Positions 55,948 to 64,000 of a stretch of DNA of 64,000 bases are shown here, piece after piece. Every line of letters starts with the position of its first letter. The stretch's first letter is position 1. The position numbers were made by a program, and so were the translations under genes. Source of the stretch: Enterococcus sp. 4G2_DIV0659 (lineage in GTDB: Bacteria; Bacillota; Bacilli; Lactobacillales; Enterococcaceae); assembly GCF_002140715.2 (NCBI RefSeq), contig NZ_NGLE02000001.1, forward strand, positions 724,001-788,000, given 5' to 3'. Under the pieces are notes generated by a model, which saw only the letters and a program-made list of their open reading frames with translations, was not told where the DNA came from and made no database searches.

Positions 55948-56145
55948 CCGATTATTTCTCGTTCCATCCGTATTTTTTCAATTAATAAATATCCTTCGCC
56001 AAATAAATAATTCTAAAGAATAGTGAAAATCTACTTGTTACATAAATGATGACAATTTTAAGAAGTGGGATTTAAAAATTGGTTATAGAAGAATTCCATT
56101 AACTAGTTAAATTTTTATATGTTTGCTCTTATTTGTGCTCTCTAC

Positions 56146-57249
56146 TTATTTCATTAAACGATCCGTCACCCAATCTGCAGCGTACGACGCAACTGTATCA
56201 TCATAATCATCACCACAATGTAACGAACCTGGAATTTCGTAATACTCCTTATCCACACTAGAGGCTTTTTCAAAAATTGTTTTAGCGCCTTTAACTCCGC
56301 AAACTAAATCTTGCTCAGTATGTTGTACTAATAACGGAACTGTAATTTGATGTAGATATGGTTCAATATTCATCTGTGAACTAATTGCTTTCGCTTTTTC
56401 ATCATCTGATTCATTGAACTTCACTTTGAAATTTCGTAAGTACGCATGATTTCTTGGAACGGTTAATTGATCAGTTTGAGAACAGCCACCGCGACAAACA
56501 ATTGCTTCAATCTCATCATTGAGGAAACAAGCACTTCTACTTGCTAAATAACCACCATAGCTGATTCCTTGAAGCGCAATTTTATCTCCCACACGTTCAT
56601 CTGCATGAATAAAGTCAATTGCAGCTTTTAATGCTTTTTCAAAATTATCCACAGTATATGTGTATCCTCTAAATAACATGGATTCACCTTGCCCTGGTCC
56701 ATCAAAAATCAAGGTAGCAAAACCTCTTTCCCAATATCGATGAGCTAACGAATAGTTCTCTTCTTTATAACCAGTTGCCCCTGCAATCACGATCACAACA
56801 GGAACATCACTTGGAGCATCTTCTGGAATCGTCAAATATCCTGGCATTGTTGCATGTTCAAAAGGAATTTCTACTTTAACTACTTTGTCATAAATGCTCA
56901 GTTCTTTTCCACGCATAAAGCTGTCAGGAACTTTTTTATACACCATCAATTTTTCTTCATTTGGTTCAATCAATCCATAATCAGCTACTCGGTATACGCC
57001 ACATGCATTGAGAAAGAATGTAGAGGCTGTTTCTTTATGTCCCAAAGCTAACTCTTTTTCTGCATATTTATAAGCCTTATCACCAATATCCAAGCACACA
57101 TCAATGAAATCTTCTGGGTTCTCAACCCGATTTAAGGTATTCGTATTCAACTCTGTCCGTCCCATTAATTGAACAAATTCTTCTACACCTAATCCATGTG
57201 CTAACATACGTCCGAATCCTTGTGCTGGTGGTCGTTTTCTTAAATTCAT
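56146..57249 (-). CDS. Alpha/beta hydrolase, FrsA/pseudooxynicotine-hydrolase-like
   Basis: The 367-residue protein has an N-terminal helical part (residues about 1-110) and an alpha/beta hydrolase domain. The nucleophile is in QGISYGGYLASR near 218 (GxSxGG), the acid probably in QHTEQDLVCG near 312 and the histidine in SLHCGDD near 343. It is divergent from a TetR gene with palindromic sites between them, so it is probably the TetR-controlled target. Substrate unknown. Confidence 0.8.
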   Translation of the reverse strand: MNLRKRPPAQGFGRMLAHGLGVEEFVQLMGRTELNTNTLNRVENPEDFIDVCLDIGDKAYKYAEKELALGHKETASTFFLNACGVYRVADYGLIEPNEEKLMVYKKVPDSFMRGKELSIYDKVVKVEIPFEHATMPGYLTIPEDAPSDVPVVIVIAGATGYKEENYSLAHRYWERGFATLIFDGPGQGESMLFRGYTYTVDNFEKALKAAIDFIHADERVGDKIALQGISYGGYLASRSACFLNDEIEAIVCRGGCSQTDQLTVPRNHAYLRNFKVKFNESDDEKAKAISSQMNIEPYLHQITVPLLVQHTEQDLVCGVKGAKTIFEKASSVDKEYYEIPGSLHCGDDYDDTVASYAADWVTDRLMK

Positions 57250-57289
57250 AACTAAATTCTCCTTTCAATAAATAACCTGTCCATCTAAA

Positions 57290-57304
57290 CCGTACTAAGT
57301 ACTG
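57290..57304. promoter_or_regulatory. TetR operator candidate, site 1
   Basis: CCGTACTAAGTACTG is a 15-bp near-perfect palindrome and matches site 2, 63 bp away centre to centre. Confidence 0.7.
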
Positions 57305-57321
57305 TTTTTGTTTTAAAATAA

Positions 57322-57336
57322 AACCTATTCTAGGTT
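57322..57336. promoter_or_regulatory. Third palindrome between the two TetR operator candidates
   Basis: AACCTATTCTAGGTT is perfectly palindromic around TTC. Its centre (57329) is about 31-32 bp from both flanking palindromes, near three helical turns. Confidence 0.45.
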
Positions 57337-57352
57337 GATCAAAAACAATTTG

Positions 57353-57367
57353 CAGTACTTAGTACTG
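57353..57367. promoter_or_regulatory. TetR operator candidate, site 2
   Basis: CAGTACTTAGTACTG is a perfect 15-bp palindrome around a single T, sharing GTACTNAGTACTG with site 1. Confidence 0.75.
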
Positions 57368-57468
57368 TATGCTATCATCATACATAGCTCGGTATTAATT
57401 GTCAAGGGAAAATTAACTATCCTCAATCAAACTTTTCTTAAATAAATAATTAACTTTTGGAGGCTCAA

Positions 57469-58107
57469 ATGAAAACAGCAAAAGAAATGATTGTTGAACA
57501 AGCAAAACGTTTATTTAATGAGAAAGGGTATTACCAAGTAACTATGCGTGATATTGCCAAAGCCGCAAATACTACTATCGGCAATTTGACCTATCATTTT
57601 CCTCGAAAAGAAGACTTGGTTTTAGAAATACAAAAAGATGCAAATAACCGCATCCTTCATGATATTGAAATACGGCTAGAACAAAGAGAGACTCATCGTT
57701 TTAGTCTGAAGGAACTATTTGATACCTTTGTACTTAAAGAAAAAAATGAGCAAAACTTCAGCTACTATTTTAAAAATTTACTGGAGTTAGGAAGAGATTA
57801 TCCTGAGATTCAAAAAAAACAAGAATACATCCGAAGTATCTTTTTGGACTATTTTTATACTACTTTTCTTGTACTTCGATCAGAGGAAGTTTTGCGCAAA
57901 GATATAACGGACGAGCAATATCGTTCTTTAGCCCAAACATTGGTTCTTCTTATGACTGTTTGGAACCAAAACAATAGCCCTGCTCATGATACTTTATTAC
58001 AGCAAACAAACTACATACAGACTTGCTCAAACTTAATTTATTCTTTTTTAACTGAAAAAGGGCAAAAAGAATACAAGCAATATCTTTTGGAACATGCTGA
58101 ACGATAA
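57469..58107 (+). CDS. TetR/AcrR-family transcriptional regulator
   Basis: From the ATG at 57469 behind TGGAGG the protein is 212 residues; the TTG four codons upstream overlaps that site. The N-terminal HTH is clear (VTMRDIAKAANTTIGNLTYHF, residues about 27-47). The C-terminal ligand domain is not recognised. It is divergent from an alpha/beta hydrolase gene, with palindromic operators between them. Confidence 0.88.
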   Translation: MKTAKEMIVEQAKRLFNEKGYYQVTMRDIAKAANTTIGNLTYHFPRKEDLVLEIQKDANNRILHDIEIRLEQRETHRFSLKELFDTFVLKEKNEQNFSYYFKNLLELGRDYPEIQKKQEYIRSIFLDYFYTTFLVLRSEEVLRKDITDEQYRSLAQTLVLLMTVWNQNNSPAHDTLLQQTNYIQTCSNLIYSFLTEKGQKEYKQYLLEHAER

Positions 58108-58158
58108 AAATAGTGTAGTTCTAGGATTTATTCGATTTGTACATTTTTAAAAGCAATA

Positions 58159-58203
58159 CAAAAGCGTTTAACTCCTTTTAGTTTTCGGAGCTAAACGCTT
58201 TTG
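58159..58203. terminator. Bidirectional terminator
   Basis: CAAAAGCGTTTA and TAAACGCTTTTG pair perfectly over 12 bp, with inner TCC/GGA pairing. It lies between convergent genes. GGAGCTAAACGCTTTT recurs at two other terminators in this window. Confidence 0.88.
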
Positions 58204-58251
58204 TGAAATAAAAAAAGTTCGCTTTACAGTTATTCCCGATATACGTCCCTC

Positions 58252-59118
58252 TTAATCCCATAAAAAATCTGCCACTAATTGATCGACTTCTTTATTTTCG
58301 TGTAACTTGCTATGTTGTGCTGCTTTTCCATAAAAAATTTTCTCCTGTACTATATTGCCGTGTTTTTTGAATAATGAAACAACGCTTAGCGCATCAGCAA
58401 CAGGGACAGCCTCATCACTTAAGCTACCGTCTTTTACATCTCCTGCTATGATCATGGCTCCCATATCTTTAGACATTTTCTCGATTCCATTTACATAATC
58501 AGTATACCGTTCGCTTTGAAATGCAGGACCATTATTAATTACCTCATCAATCGTCTCTCCATCAGATAATTCTACAAAATTATTAAACGGTGCTGCTATG
58601 CCGACAAATTTCTTGATGTTAGGTAATGTGTTATCACCACCAAAAGTAGTCAAATAACGAAGCGAACTCGCACCTCCCATTGAATGCCCAACGATATTAA
58701 CCTCTGTTACACCATACGTATCCCGAATATACACCAAAGAATTTTTGATCCATTCAGCTTGATTCCATTCATTATTTTTATTATCTGTAAACAAAATTTG
58801 AATACTAGGATTTGTTTTCTTGCCTGTCAATTTGCCTTTTGCTTGAACTTCACCCTGAGGGCTAATGGTCAAAACGAGTTCTTTTTTAGTGAGACCATTT
58901 CCTTCGAGACGATTGATCATACGGCCAAAGGAGTTTTTGCCTCCACTGTAGCCGTGAATAAAAAGTGTGGGCACCGTTGATTTCGTCGTATCTTCACTTT
59001 TGGCTGGTAGATTAGTGCTGGACTGATTTTTATTTTCTACTGCTTTTTTACCTGTACATCCAACAAGTATTAGTGCGATACATGCCATGATCAGTAAATA
59101 CCAATTATTTTTTTTCAC
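58252..59118 (-). CDS. DUF915-family alpha/beta hydrolase lipoprotein
   Basis: The 288-residue protein, starting at GTG behind AAAGGAG, has a lipoprotein signal (MKKNNWYLLIMACIALILVGC; lipobox LVGC with Cys21). The DUF915 hydrolase domain shows LFIHGYSGGKNSFGRMINRL near residue 52, the nucleophile in GHSMGGASSLRYL near 144, and a C-terminal histidine in AAQHSKLHEN near 267. It should be anchored outside the membrane. Substrate not known. Confidence 0.87.
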   Translation of the reverse strand: MKKNNWYLLIMACIALILVGCTGKKAVENKNQSSTNLPAKSEDTTKSTVPTLFIHGYSGGKNSFGRMINRLEGNGLTKKELVLTISPQGEVQAKGKLTGKKTNPSIQILFTDNKNNEWNQAEWIKNSLVYIRDTYGVTEVNIVGHSMGGASSLRYLTTFGGDNTLPNIKKFVGIAAPFNNFVELSDGETIDEVINNGPAFQSERYTDYVNGIEKMSKDMGAMIIAGDVKDGSLSDEAVPVADALSVVSLFKKHGNIVQEKIFYGKAAQHSKLHENKEVDQLVADFLWD

Positions 59119-59156
59119 TTTTTATCTCCTTTCAAGCACTTACTATAGTAAGAAAA

Positions 59157-59195
59157 GAGTAGGACAAAACTACTCTTTAGTTTTGCACTACTCTT
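59157..59195 (-). terminator. Terminator of nusG
   Basis: AGAGTAG and CTACTCT close a stem that also pairs CAAAACT with AGTTTTG, with a T-rich tract on the minus strand. Confidence 0.8.
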
Positions 59196-59213
59196 TATGG
59201 CTATTTACAGTTT

Positions 59214-59759
59214 TTATTGAATCGAATCTACTTGTTCAAAGTCTAACTCTGTACTTGTTTCACGACCGAACATATCAATGTTTACTTTTAATTTTTGACG
59301 TTCTTCGTCCACTTCTGTCACTTCACCTTCAAGACCAGAAAACGCACCTTCAATAATACGAACAGTGTCACCTAAAGCAACATCCAAGTCAGATTGACGC
59401 GTACTCATACCAATTGAACGTAAAATGTGGTTGATTTCTTCTTGTAATAATGGCGCAGGCTTACTTCCAGCACCGTGAGAGCCTACAAATCCAGTAACAC
59501 CTGGTGTATTACGAACAACATACCAAGAATCGTCCGTCATTGTCATTTCTACTAAGACATAACCTGGGAATGTTTTATGCACGATTTCTTTTGATTTCCC
59601 ATTCTTCACTTCAGTTTCTGTTTCTTCTGGAACAACGACGCGAAAAATAAAATCCCCCATCCCCATACTTTGCGCACGTGATTCGATATTTGCTTTTACT
59701 TTGTTCTCATAACCTGAGTATGTATGCAGTACATACCAATTTTTTTCAAATGATTCCAT
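59214..59759 (-). CDS. nusG: Transcription termination/antitermination factor NusG
   Basis: The 181-residue protein has the NGN domain (WYVLHTYSGYENKVKANIE, later FPGYVLVEM and RNTPGVTGFVG) and the C-terminal KOW (LGDTVRIIEGAFSGLEGEV). It binds RNA polymerase and couples to termination or ribosomes. It lies 175 bp behind secE. Confidence 0.97.
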   Translation of the reverse strand: MESFEKNWYVLHTYSGYENKVKANIESRAQSMGMGDFIFRVVVPEETETEVKNGKSKEIVHKTFPGYVLVEMTMTDDSWYVVRNTPGVTGFVGSHGAGSKPAPLLQEEINHILRSIGMSTRQSDLDVALGDTVRIIEGAFSGLEGEVTEVDEERQKLKVNIDMFGRETSTELDFEQVDSIQ

Positions 59760-59934
59760 GTGTGATTCGGCTCCTTTAGTTTGTATAGTTGATAAATTAA
59801 TAAAACAAGAGTAACAAGCAGTTCCTTGACACTCATTTTCTTTTTCTCATGTGAAAATAAAAAAACCTCAGTTCCCCGAAGTTTTTCTCTCAGTTGCTAT
59901 TATAGCACTGTTTAGGATGAATTACTAGTTTGAA

Positions 59935-60105
59935 TTACTTAAGAATCCAGCCAAAAACAGTTTGAATCGCTGTATCCATTACAAAGAATAAGGCCGCGAA
60001 AATAATTGATGTTTCGATTACGACTAATGTATCTTTGCGTAATTGTTTTTTTGATGGCCAAGTAACTTGTTTCATCTCGTCTTTTACACTACGTAAAAAT
60101 TTCAT
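59935..60105 (-). CDS. secE: Preprotein translocase subunit SecE
   Basis: The 56-residue product is short but clear: a charged N-terminus with the SecE motif EMKQVTWPSKKQL at residues 10-22 and one membrane segment (about 29-50). A GGAGG site precedes the ATG. It sits between rpmG and nusG, the standard order, and forms the SecYEG channel with SecY and SecG. Confidence 0.95.
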   Translation of the reverse strand: MKFLRSVKDEMKQVTWPSKKQLRKDTLVVIETSIIFAALFFVMDTAIQTVFGWILK

Positions 60106-60122
60106 TTGAACTCCTCCATTAT

Positions 60123-60275
60123 CTATTTCGTCTCTTTATGTAACGTGTACTTTTGACAGTATTTACAGAATTTTTTAATCTCTAATCGTTCTCCACGTTT
60201 GCCTTCGCTGACGGCTTTAGAATAGTTTCTGGAGCCACAATCTGAACAAGCAAGTGCTGATTTTTTTGTTGCCAT
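60123..60275 (-). CDS. rpmG: Ribosomal protein L33, zinc-binding form
   Basis: I use the ATG at 60275 behind AGGAGG, which gives the standard 50-residue L33 beginning [20 protein letters not shown]. Two CxxC pairs (CSDC and CKYC) mark it as the zinc-containing form. The longer frame to 60320 adds an N-terminal tail with no ribosome binding site. It precedes secE by 17 bp. Confidence 0.95.
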   Translation of the reverse strand: MATKKSALACSDCGSRNYSKAVSEGKRGERLEIKKFCKYCQKYTLHKETK

Positions 60276-60423
60276 TGTTCGACCTCCTCTATTCACAAAT
60301 TTACTCAATAACATTATCATTCTTTTTGGAAGATGTCAATGGCTACTCAATAAACTATGGTTTTCTTTCATAGTATGTTATCATGAAGTTGTCAGAACAA
60401 TTTAACCTACGGGAGGTCACTAT

Positions 60424-61068
60424 ATGTTATTAAAATCCGTTGTTATCAAAAAGAAAAACCTTACAACTGTGAATGAATCTTGTACATTAGAAGAAGCTTT
60501 AACAATCCTTGAAGACTCTGGTTATCGCTGTGTGCCGATTTTAGATGAATCTGAAAAAATTTTTAGAGGCAATATTTATAAAATGCACATCTATCGTCAT
60601 AAAGCGAATGGCGGAGACATGAATTTACCAGTTACTTATTTGCTAAAAAATGCAACGAAATTTATTTTTGTGAATACATCATTTTTTAAAGTATTCTTTA
60701 CGATCAAAGAATTGCCCTACATTGCAGTATTAGATGAGAACAATTATTTCTATGGTATTTTAACTCATAGTACGTTATTAAATATTCTTGCCCAATCTTG
60801 GAATATCGAGCGTGGCAGTTATGTATTGACGATTGCTTCAACTGGTAAGCAAGGAGATCTTGCTTTAATGACCAAAATCATTGCCAAACATAGCAGTATT
60901 GCTAGTTGTATTACTTTGGACATCGGGGAAGATGAATTTATCCGCCGTACATTGATTACACTGCCTGCTGAAACAACGGAAGAAACATGTGCTGTGATCG
61001 TTGAGCATTTAGAACGCAAAAACCTTAAAGTCGTTGAAATTGAAGACTTACAAGCAAACGCTGAATAA
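60424..61068 (+). CDS. CBS-pair plus ACT-domain protein, possibly cyclic-di-AMP binding (CbpA-like)
   Basis: The 214-residue protein has two CBS domains (residues about 1-60 and 75-130; SGYRCVPILDESEKIF and PYIAVLDENNYFYGILTHSTLL) and a C-terminal ACT-like domain (about 138-205; ASTGKQGDLALMTKIIAKHSS). This CBS-CBS-ACT order occurs in firmicute c-di-AMP-binding proteins such as CbpA. Ligand is inferred. GGGAGG precedes the ATG. Confidence 0.75.
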   Translation: MLLKSVVIKKKNLTTVNESCTLEEALTILEDSGYRCVPILDESEKIFRGNIYKMHIYRHKANGGDMNLPVTYLLKNATKFIFVNTSFFKVFFTIKELPYIAVLDENNYFYGILTHSTLLNILAQSWNIERGSYVLTIASTGKQGDLALMTKIIAKHSSIASCITLDIGEDEFIRRTLITLPAETTEETCAVIVEHLERKNLKVVEIEDLQANAE

Positions 61069-61078
61069 ATCAAAAAAA

Positions 61079-61117
61079 GGTTCTGAAATATAACTCTATA
61101 AGTTATATTTCAGAACC
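61079..61117 (+). terminator. Terminator of the CBS-ACT gene
   Basis: GGTTCTGAAATATAACT and its exact complement form a 17-bp stem around a five-base loop. A-rich flanks lie on both sides. Confidence 0.85.
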
Positions 61118-61134
61118 AAAAAATCCGAATAAAC

Positions 61135-61190
61135 GGCGAGAGAAAAGCAGCTCCTTTGGAAATAAGAGGAGCTAAACACTTTTTCTCGCC
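61135..61190 (-). terminator. Terminator of murB
   Basis: GGCGAGAGAAAAG and CTTTTTCTCGCC close a long stem with an inner CTCCT/AGGAG pairing. It is 15 bp past the murB stop and shares GGAGCTAAACACTTTTTCTCG with other terminators here. Confidence 0.75.
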
Positions 61191-61204
61191 CTTTTTTCAT
61201 TGTA

Positions 61205-62101
61205 TTATTCACCAATGATTCGAACTTCTGTTTCTAGTGAAACATCAAATTTTTCTTTGATAACTTGTTGGATATGAGCGATTAACTCAACATAATCTGT
61301 CGCCGTTGCATGATCAATATTTACAATAAAACCTGCATGCTTTTCTGAAATTTGGGCTCCCCCCCATTTCAATCCTTGCAATCCTGCATCTTGAATCAGT
61401 TTACCTGTAAAATGTCCTTCTGGTCGTTTAAAAACACTACCGCAAGAAGGATACTCCAAAGGCTGTTTCGATTCTCTTAATTCAGTCAGTTCATCCATTT
61501 TAGCTTTTATCGTATCAGCATTTCCTGCTTCCAAAGAAAATGTGGCTTGAAGTATAATCGCATGCATTCCTTGAATGGCACTATGGCGATAAGAAAACTG
61601 CATGTCTTTATTTGTCAAAGTCTGGATTGTTCCATCCTCTAACAAAATATCAACAGAAGTAAAAATATCCTTGATTTCTCCGCCATACGCGCCTGCATTC
61701 ATGTAAACAGCTCCACCGACACTACCAGGAATCCCACAAGCAAATTCAAAACCTGTCAGTTCATTCTCTAATGCAACATAGGTTGTATCAATTAATTTTG
61801 CTCCAGCTTCTACAATAATTTGCTTTTTTTCAACAGATACTTGTTTCATATTTTCTAACATAATCACCATACCGCGAATCCCGCCATCTCTGACAATCAG
61901 ATTACTGGCATTCCCTAAAACAAGCCAAGGTATATCTTGATTTTTACAGTAATCAACTAAAGCTGCAACTTCCTCTTTTGATTTTGGAAAAGCCAAGATA
62001 TCTGCTGGTCCACCTGTTTTGGTAAAGGTAAAATTCATTAGCGGTTCGTCAAAAAACAACGTTATATCATTTAATTCATTCATCACTTCTACTTTATTCA
62101 T
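61205..62101 (-). CDS. murB: UDP-N-acetylenolpyruvoylglucosamine reductase
   Basis: From the ATG at 62101, ten bases after AAAGGAA, the protein is 298 residues; the frame to 62137 lacks a ribosome binding site. MurB motifs are clear: FTKTGGPADILAFP near 27, LGNASNLIVRDGGIRG near 68, the FAD region GIPGSVGGAVYMNAGAYGGE near 123 and the catalytic serine in YPSCGSVFKRP near 221. It makes UDP-MurNAc for peptidoglycan, a type IIb-like enzyme. Confidence 0.96.
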   Translation of the reverse strand: MNKVEVMNELNDITLFFDEPLMNFTFTKTGGPADILAFPKSKEEVAALVDYCKNQDIPWLVLGNASNLIVRDGGIRGMVIMLENMKQVSVEKKQIIVEAGAKLIDTTYVALENELTGFEFACGIPGSVGGAVYMNAGAYGGEIKDIFTSVDILLEDGTIQTLTNKDMQFSYRHSAIQGMHAIILQATFSLEAGNADTIKAKMDELTELRESKQPLEYPSCGSVFKRPEGHFTGKLIQDAGLQGLKWGGAQISEKHAGFIVNIDHATATDYVELIAHIQQVIKEKFDVSLETEVRIIGE

Positions 62102-62172
62102 CGAAAGTCGTTCCTTTCTTTCAAACATCCTATACATTCTAGCATGTCAAAGGAAAACTTTCTAGTCTGATT

Positions 62173-63087
62173 CTATAAAATATGTTGCTGATGATTTTGA
62201 ATCATCTTGGCACATAATTCGTGGCTAATAAAAACCTTCTCTTGTTTCAAATGAGCAGCATTATTTGTTTGAATTGCTCGAATAAAGGCTTCAATCATTT
62301 GTTGGAAGCCTCTTTTTTCCAAAGTTGGTGTCCAATCACCGAATGCTTTTGCTTGGATTCCATTTTGATTTTTGATTGTTAAATCTGTTAAATTTTCTAA
62401 AATAAAGGTTCCTTCTGGGCTTGTAAGCTGATATGTTTCAGTATTGGCACCAGCATATAAATCCATTGAAGCAATCGCTGTGGTTGTTTTTGTTTCCACA
62501 TGAAGTAATGCTCTTTTTAAAAGACCATTTTCTTCGATAATTTTTGTTTGAACTTGACCGATATCATCATCCAGCAAATAAACAACAGTATCCGCTAAAT
62601 GTAAAAACAAATCATAAATCACAAAATAGGCGTCGTATTCTGTTGCTACACGATTTTTTTGGATCAACAGCATATTTTTATTTTCGATTGCTTTTAGCTC
62701 TTCTACAAACGGAGCAAAACGGCGATTAAAACCAACCATCAACAAAAGATTTTTTTCTGCGGCTAGCGTTTGGATTTCTTTGACTTCTGCTACATTTTCA
62801 CTTAAAGGTTTATCCACAAACACGTGGATTCCTGCAGCCAATAATTGTTTAACAACCTGGCAATGGGCATTCGTTGCTACGTGGACGAAACAACCCGTAA
62901 TTCCTGTTTCAATTAATTCTTCAATCGTAGAGACAGATTCAGTAAAACCGTATTTACCACAAACTTCTTGACGTGCTTGGTCATTTCTCGTGGATAAAAC
63001 AAACGTTACTTCGTCTCTTAATTGAGCATAGATAGGTAAATACGCTTTTTGTGCAATATTTCCTAACCCGATAACACCTATTTTCAT
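62173..63087 (-). CDS. Gfo/Idh/MocA-family oxidoreductase
   Basis: The 304-residue protein has the NAD(P)-binding start MKIGVIGLGNIAQKAYLP and the family motif VFVDKPLSENVAEV near residue 90 with the conserved EKP-like DKP. The C-terminal alpha/beta domain follows. Substrate unknown. An AAGGAG site precedes the ATG. It is 35 bp upstream of the murB frame on the same strand. Confidence 0.87.
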   Translation of the reverse strand: MKIGVIGLGNIAQKAYLPIYAQLRDEVTFVLSTRNDQARQEVCGKYGFTESVSTIEELIETGITGCFVHVATNAHCQVVKQLLAAGIHVFVDKPLSENVAEVKEIQTLAAEKNLLLMVGFNRRFAPFVEELKAIENKNMLLIQKNRVATEYDAYFVIYDLFLHLADTVVYLLDDDIGQVQTKIIEENGLLKRALLHVETKTTTAIASMDLYAGANTETYQLTSPEGTFILENLTDLTIKNQNGIQAKAFGDWTPTLEKRGFQQMIEAFIRAIQTNNAAHLKQEKVFISHELCAKMIQNHQQHIL

Positions 63088-63170
63088 AAAAAAATCTCCT
63101 TTTGTAAGTAAAATAATCCCTACACTTTTTCTATTTCTAGCCTATCAGAAAATGATTGATATGTAAAAAG

Positions 63171-63198
63171 TTGAAATCATCGATTTTCTTGTTACAAT
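63171..63198 (+). promoter_or_regulatory. SigA promoter of the exonuclease III gene
   Basis: TTGAAA (63171-63176) and TACAAT (63193-63198) are 16 bp apart, 18 bp before the start codon. Confidence 0.7.
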
Positions 63199-63216
63199 GG
63201 TAAAGAGGTGAATAAT

Positions 63217-63975
63217 ATGAAATGTATTTCATGGAATGTCAACGGCTTACGTGCTGTTGTGAAAAAGAACTTTATGGATGTATTTAACGAATTAGATGCA
63301 GATTTTTTCTGCTTGCAAGAAACAAAATTACAAGAAGGGCAAATTGATTTAGACTTGCCTGGTTACTACCAATACTGGAATTATGCTGAAAAAAAGGGCT
63401 ACTCTGGCACTGCAATTTTTACAAAAAAAGAAGCGATGAGTGTTCGCTACGGCATGGGAATTGATGAGCACGATCAAGAAGGTCGTTTAATCACATTGGA
63501 ATATCCAAAATTCTTTCTAATCACTTGTTACACTCCCAATTCTCAAAATGAGTTGAAACGCTTAGATTATCGTATGACTTGGGAAGATGCTTTTCGTGAT
63601 TATTTAAATGCGTTAGGTAAGGAAAAACCAGTGATTCTGTGTGGCGATTTAAACGTCGCTCATCAAAATATCGATTTGAAAAACTGGAAAACCAATCAAA
63701 AAAACGCTGGCTTTACGCCAGAAGAACGCCAAAAATTTACAGAACTATTGGATAGCGGCTTTATTGATACATACCGTCATTTCTATCCAGATCAAGAAGG
63801 CGTGTATTCTTGGTGGAGTTATCGTTTTAATGCACGTAAAAATAATGCTGGCTGGAGAATCGATTATTTTGTTGTTTCCGATGGGTTAAAAGATGCCTTG
63901 ACAGATGCCAAGATTCATACAGACATTATTGGCAGTGATCATTGCCCAGTAGAAGTTGATTTGATGATTGATTAG
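63217..63975 (+). CDS. xth: Exodeoxyribonuclease III (AP endonuclease)
   Basis: The ATG at 63217 has GAGGTG six bases upstream; a GTG three codons earlier overlaps that site. The 252-residue enzyme has the Xth motifs: ISWNVNGLRA at residue 4, CLQETKLQEGQ near 32, GDLNVAHQNIDL near 145 and the catalytic histidine in GSDHCPVEV near 240. It cleaves DNA at abasic sites in base-excision repair. Confidence 0.95.
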   Translation: MKCISWNVNGLRAVVKKNFMDVFNELDADFFCLQETKLQEGQIDLDLPGYYQYWNYAEKKGYSGTAIFTKKEAMSVRYGMGIDEHDQEGRLITLEYPKFFLITCYTPNSQNELKRLDYRMTWEDAFRDYLNALGKEKPVILCGDLNVAHQNIDLKNWKTNQKNAGFTPEERQKFTELLDSGFIDTYRHFYPDQEGVYSWWSYRFNARKNNAGWRIDYFVVSDGLKDALTDAKIHTDIIGSDHCPVEVDLMID

Positions 63976-64000
63976 AAAATTTGACAAAAGTGCGCTTGAA

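Overview
The window is low-GC Gram-positive chromosomal DNA and reads as Enterococcus, from the E. faecalis-like part of the genus or very close to it. The grounds are gene content and arrangement: ptsHI beside a CtsR-type clpE and a DUF1827 gene, an Mga-like regulator, a TTG/GTG-rich start repertoire with strong GGAGG ribosome binding sites, a NorA/EmeA-like efflux pump, and Lactobacillales-type secE-nusG, rplKA and rplJL loci. Species cannot be fixed from this window alone. I see no tRNA, rRNA, prophage, transposase or CRISPR array.

Layout. 1-8229 (minus strand) is an allantoin/allantoate utilisation operon: allC, allE, allD, a second allD-like gene, then fdrA, a DUF1116 gene and a DUF2877 gene. 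The last three correspond to allF, allG and allH, the oxamate carbamoyltransferase genes of E. coli. A good CcpA (cre) site lies just upstream of allC. Beyond it is an array of a 109-bp hairpin-forming repeat; one more unit of the same length lies between rplA and rplJ. 8761-11000 holds an esterase-like gene and tig. 11119-23500 is the accessory part: two paralogous zinc-ribbon membrane proteins, a dNTPase-TIR gene pair (a candidate defence cassette), a frameshifted small membrane gene, two paralogous structured RNAs, an unrecognised small protein, an XRE regulator with three small membrane genes, a secreted DUF1002 protein and an acyltransferase-3 protein. From 23800 the window is mostly housekeeping: ptsI/ptsH, clpE, an MFS pump, a FolT-like ECF S component, prfC, an Mga-like regulator, a CNNM/CBS protein, an AI-2E-family permease, mutY-recX and an rlmD-type methyltransferase. 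43740-49174 is a cellobiose-type PTS operon with a GH1 enzyme and a divergent PRD activator. Ribosomal and transcription genes follow (rplL, rplJ, rplA, rplK; later nusG, secE, rpmG), with sdaAB/sdaAA, an ECF41 sigma factor with its partner gene, a TetR/hydrolase divergent pair, a CBS-ACT protein, murB, an oxidoreductase and an exonuclease III gene.

How the parts work together. The allantoin operon should take allantoate through ureidoglycine and ureidoglycolate to oxalurate, then to oxamate plus carbamoyl phosphate, giving nitrogen and ATP; the cre site suggests repression when a preferred sugar is present. Enzyme I and HPr made here energise the PTS operon and, through HPr-Ser-P, would feed that repression. 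The most novel-looking items are the TIR/dNTPase pair, the tandem structured RNAs, the 109-bp repeat, and a GH1 enzyme whose acid/base glutamate is a glutamine. Many annotated starts were moved to an internal start codon with a proper ribosome binding site; each case is explained in its entry.
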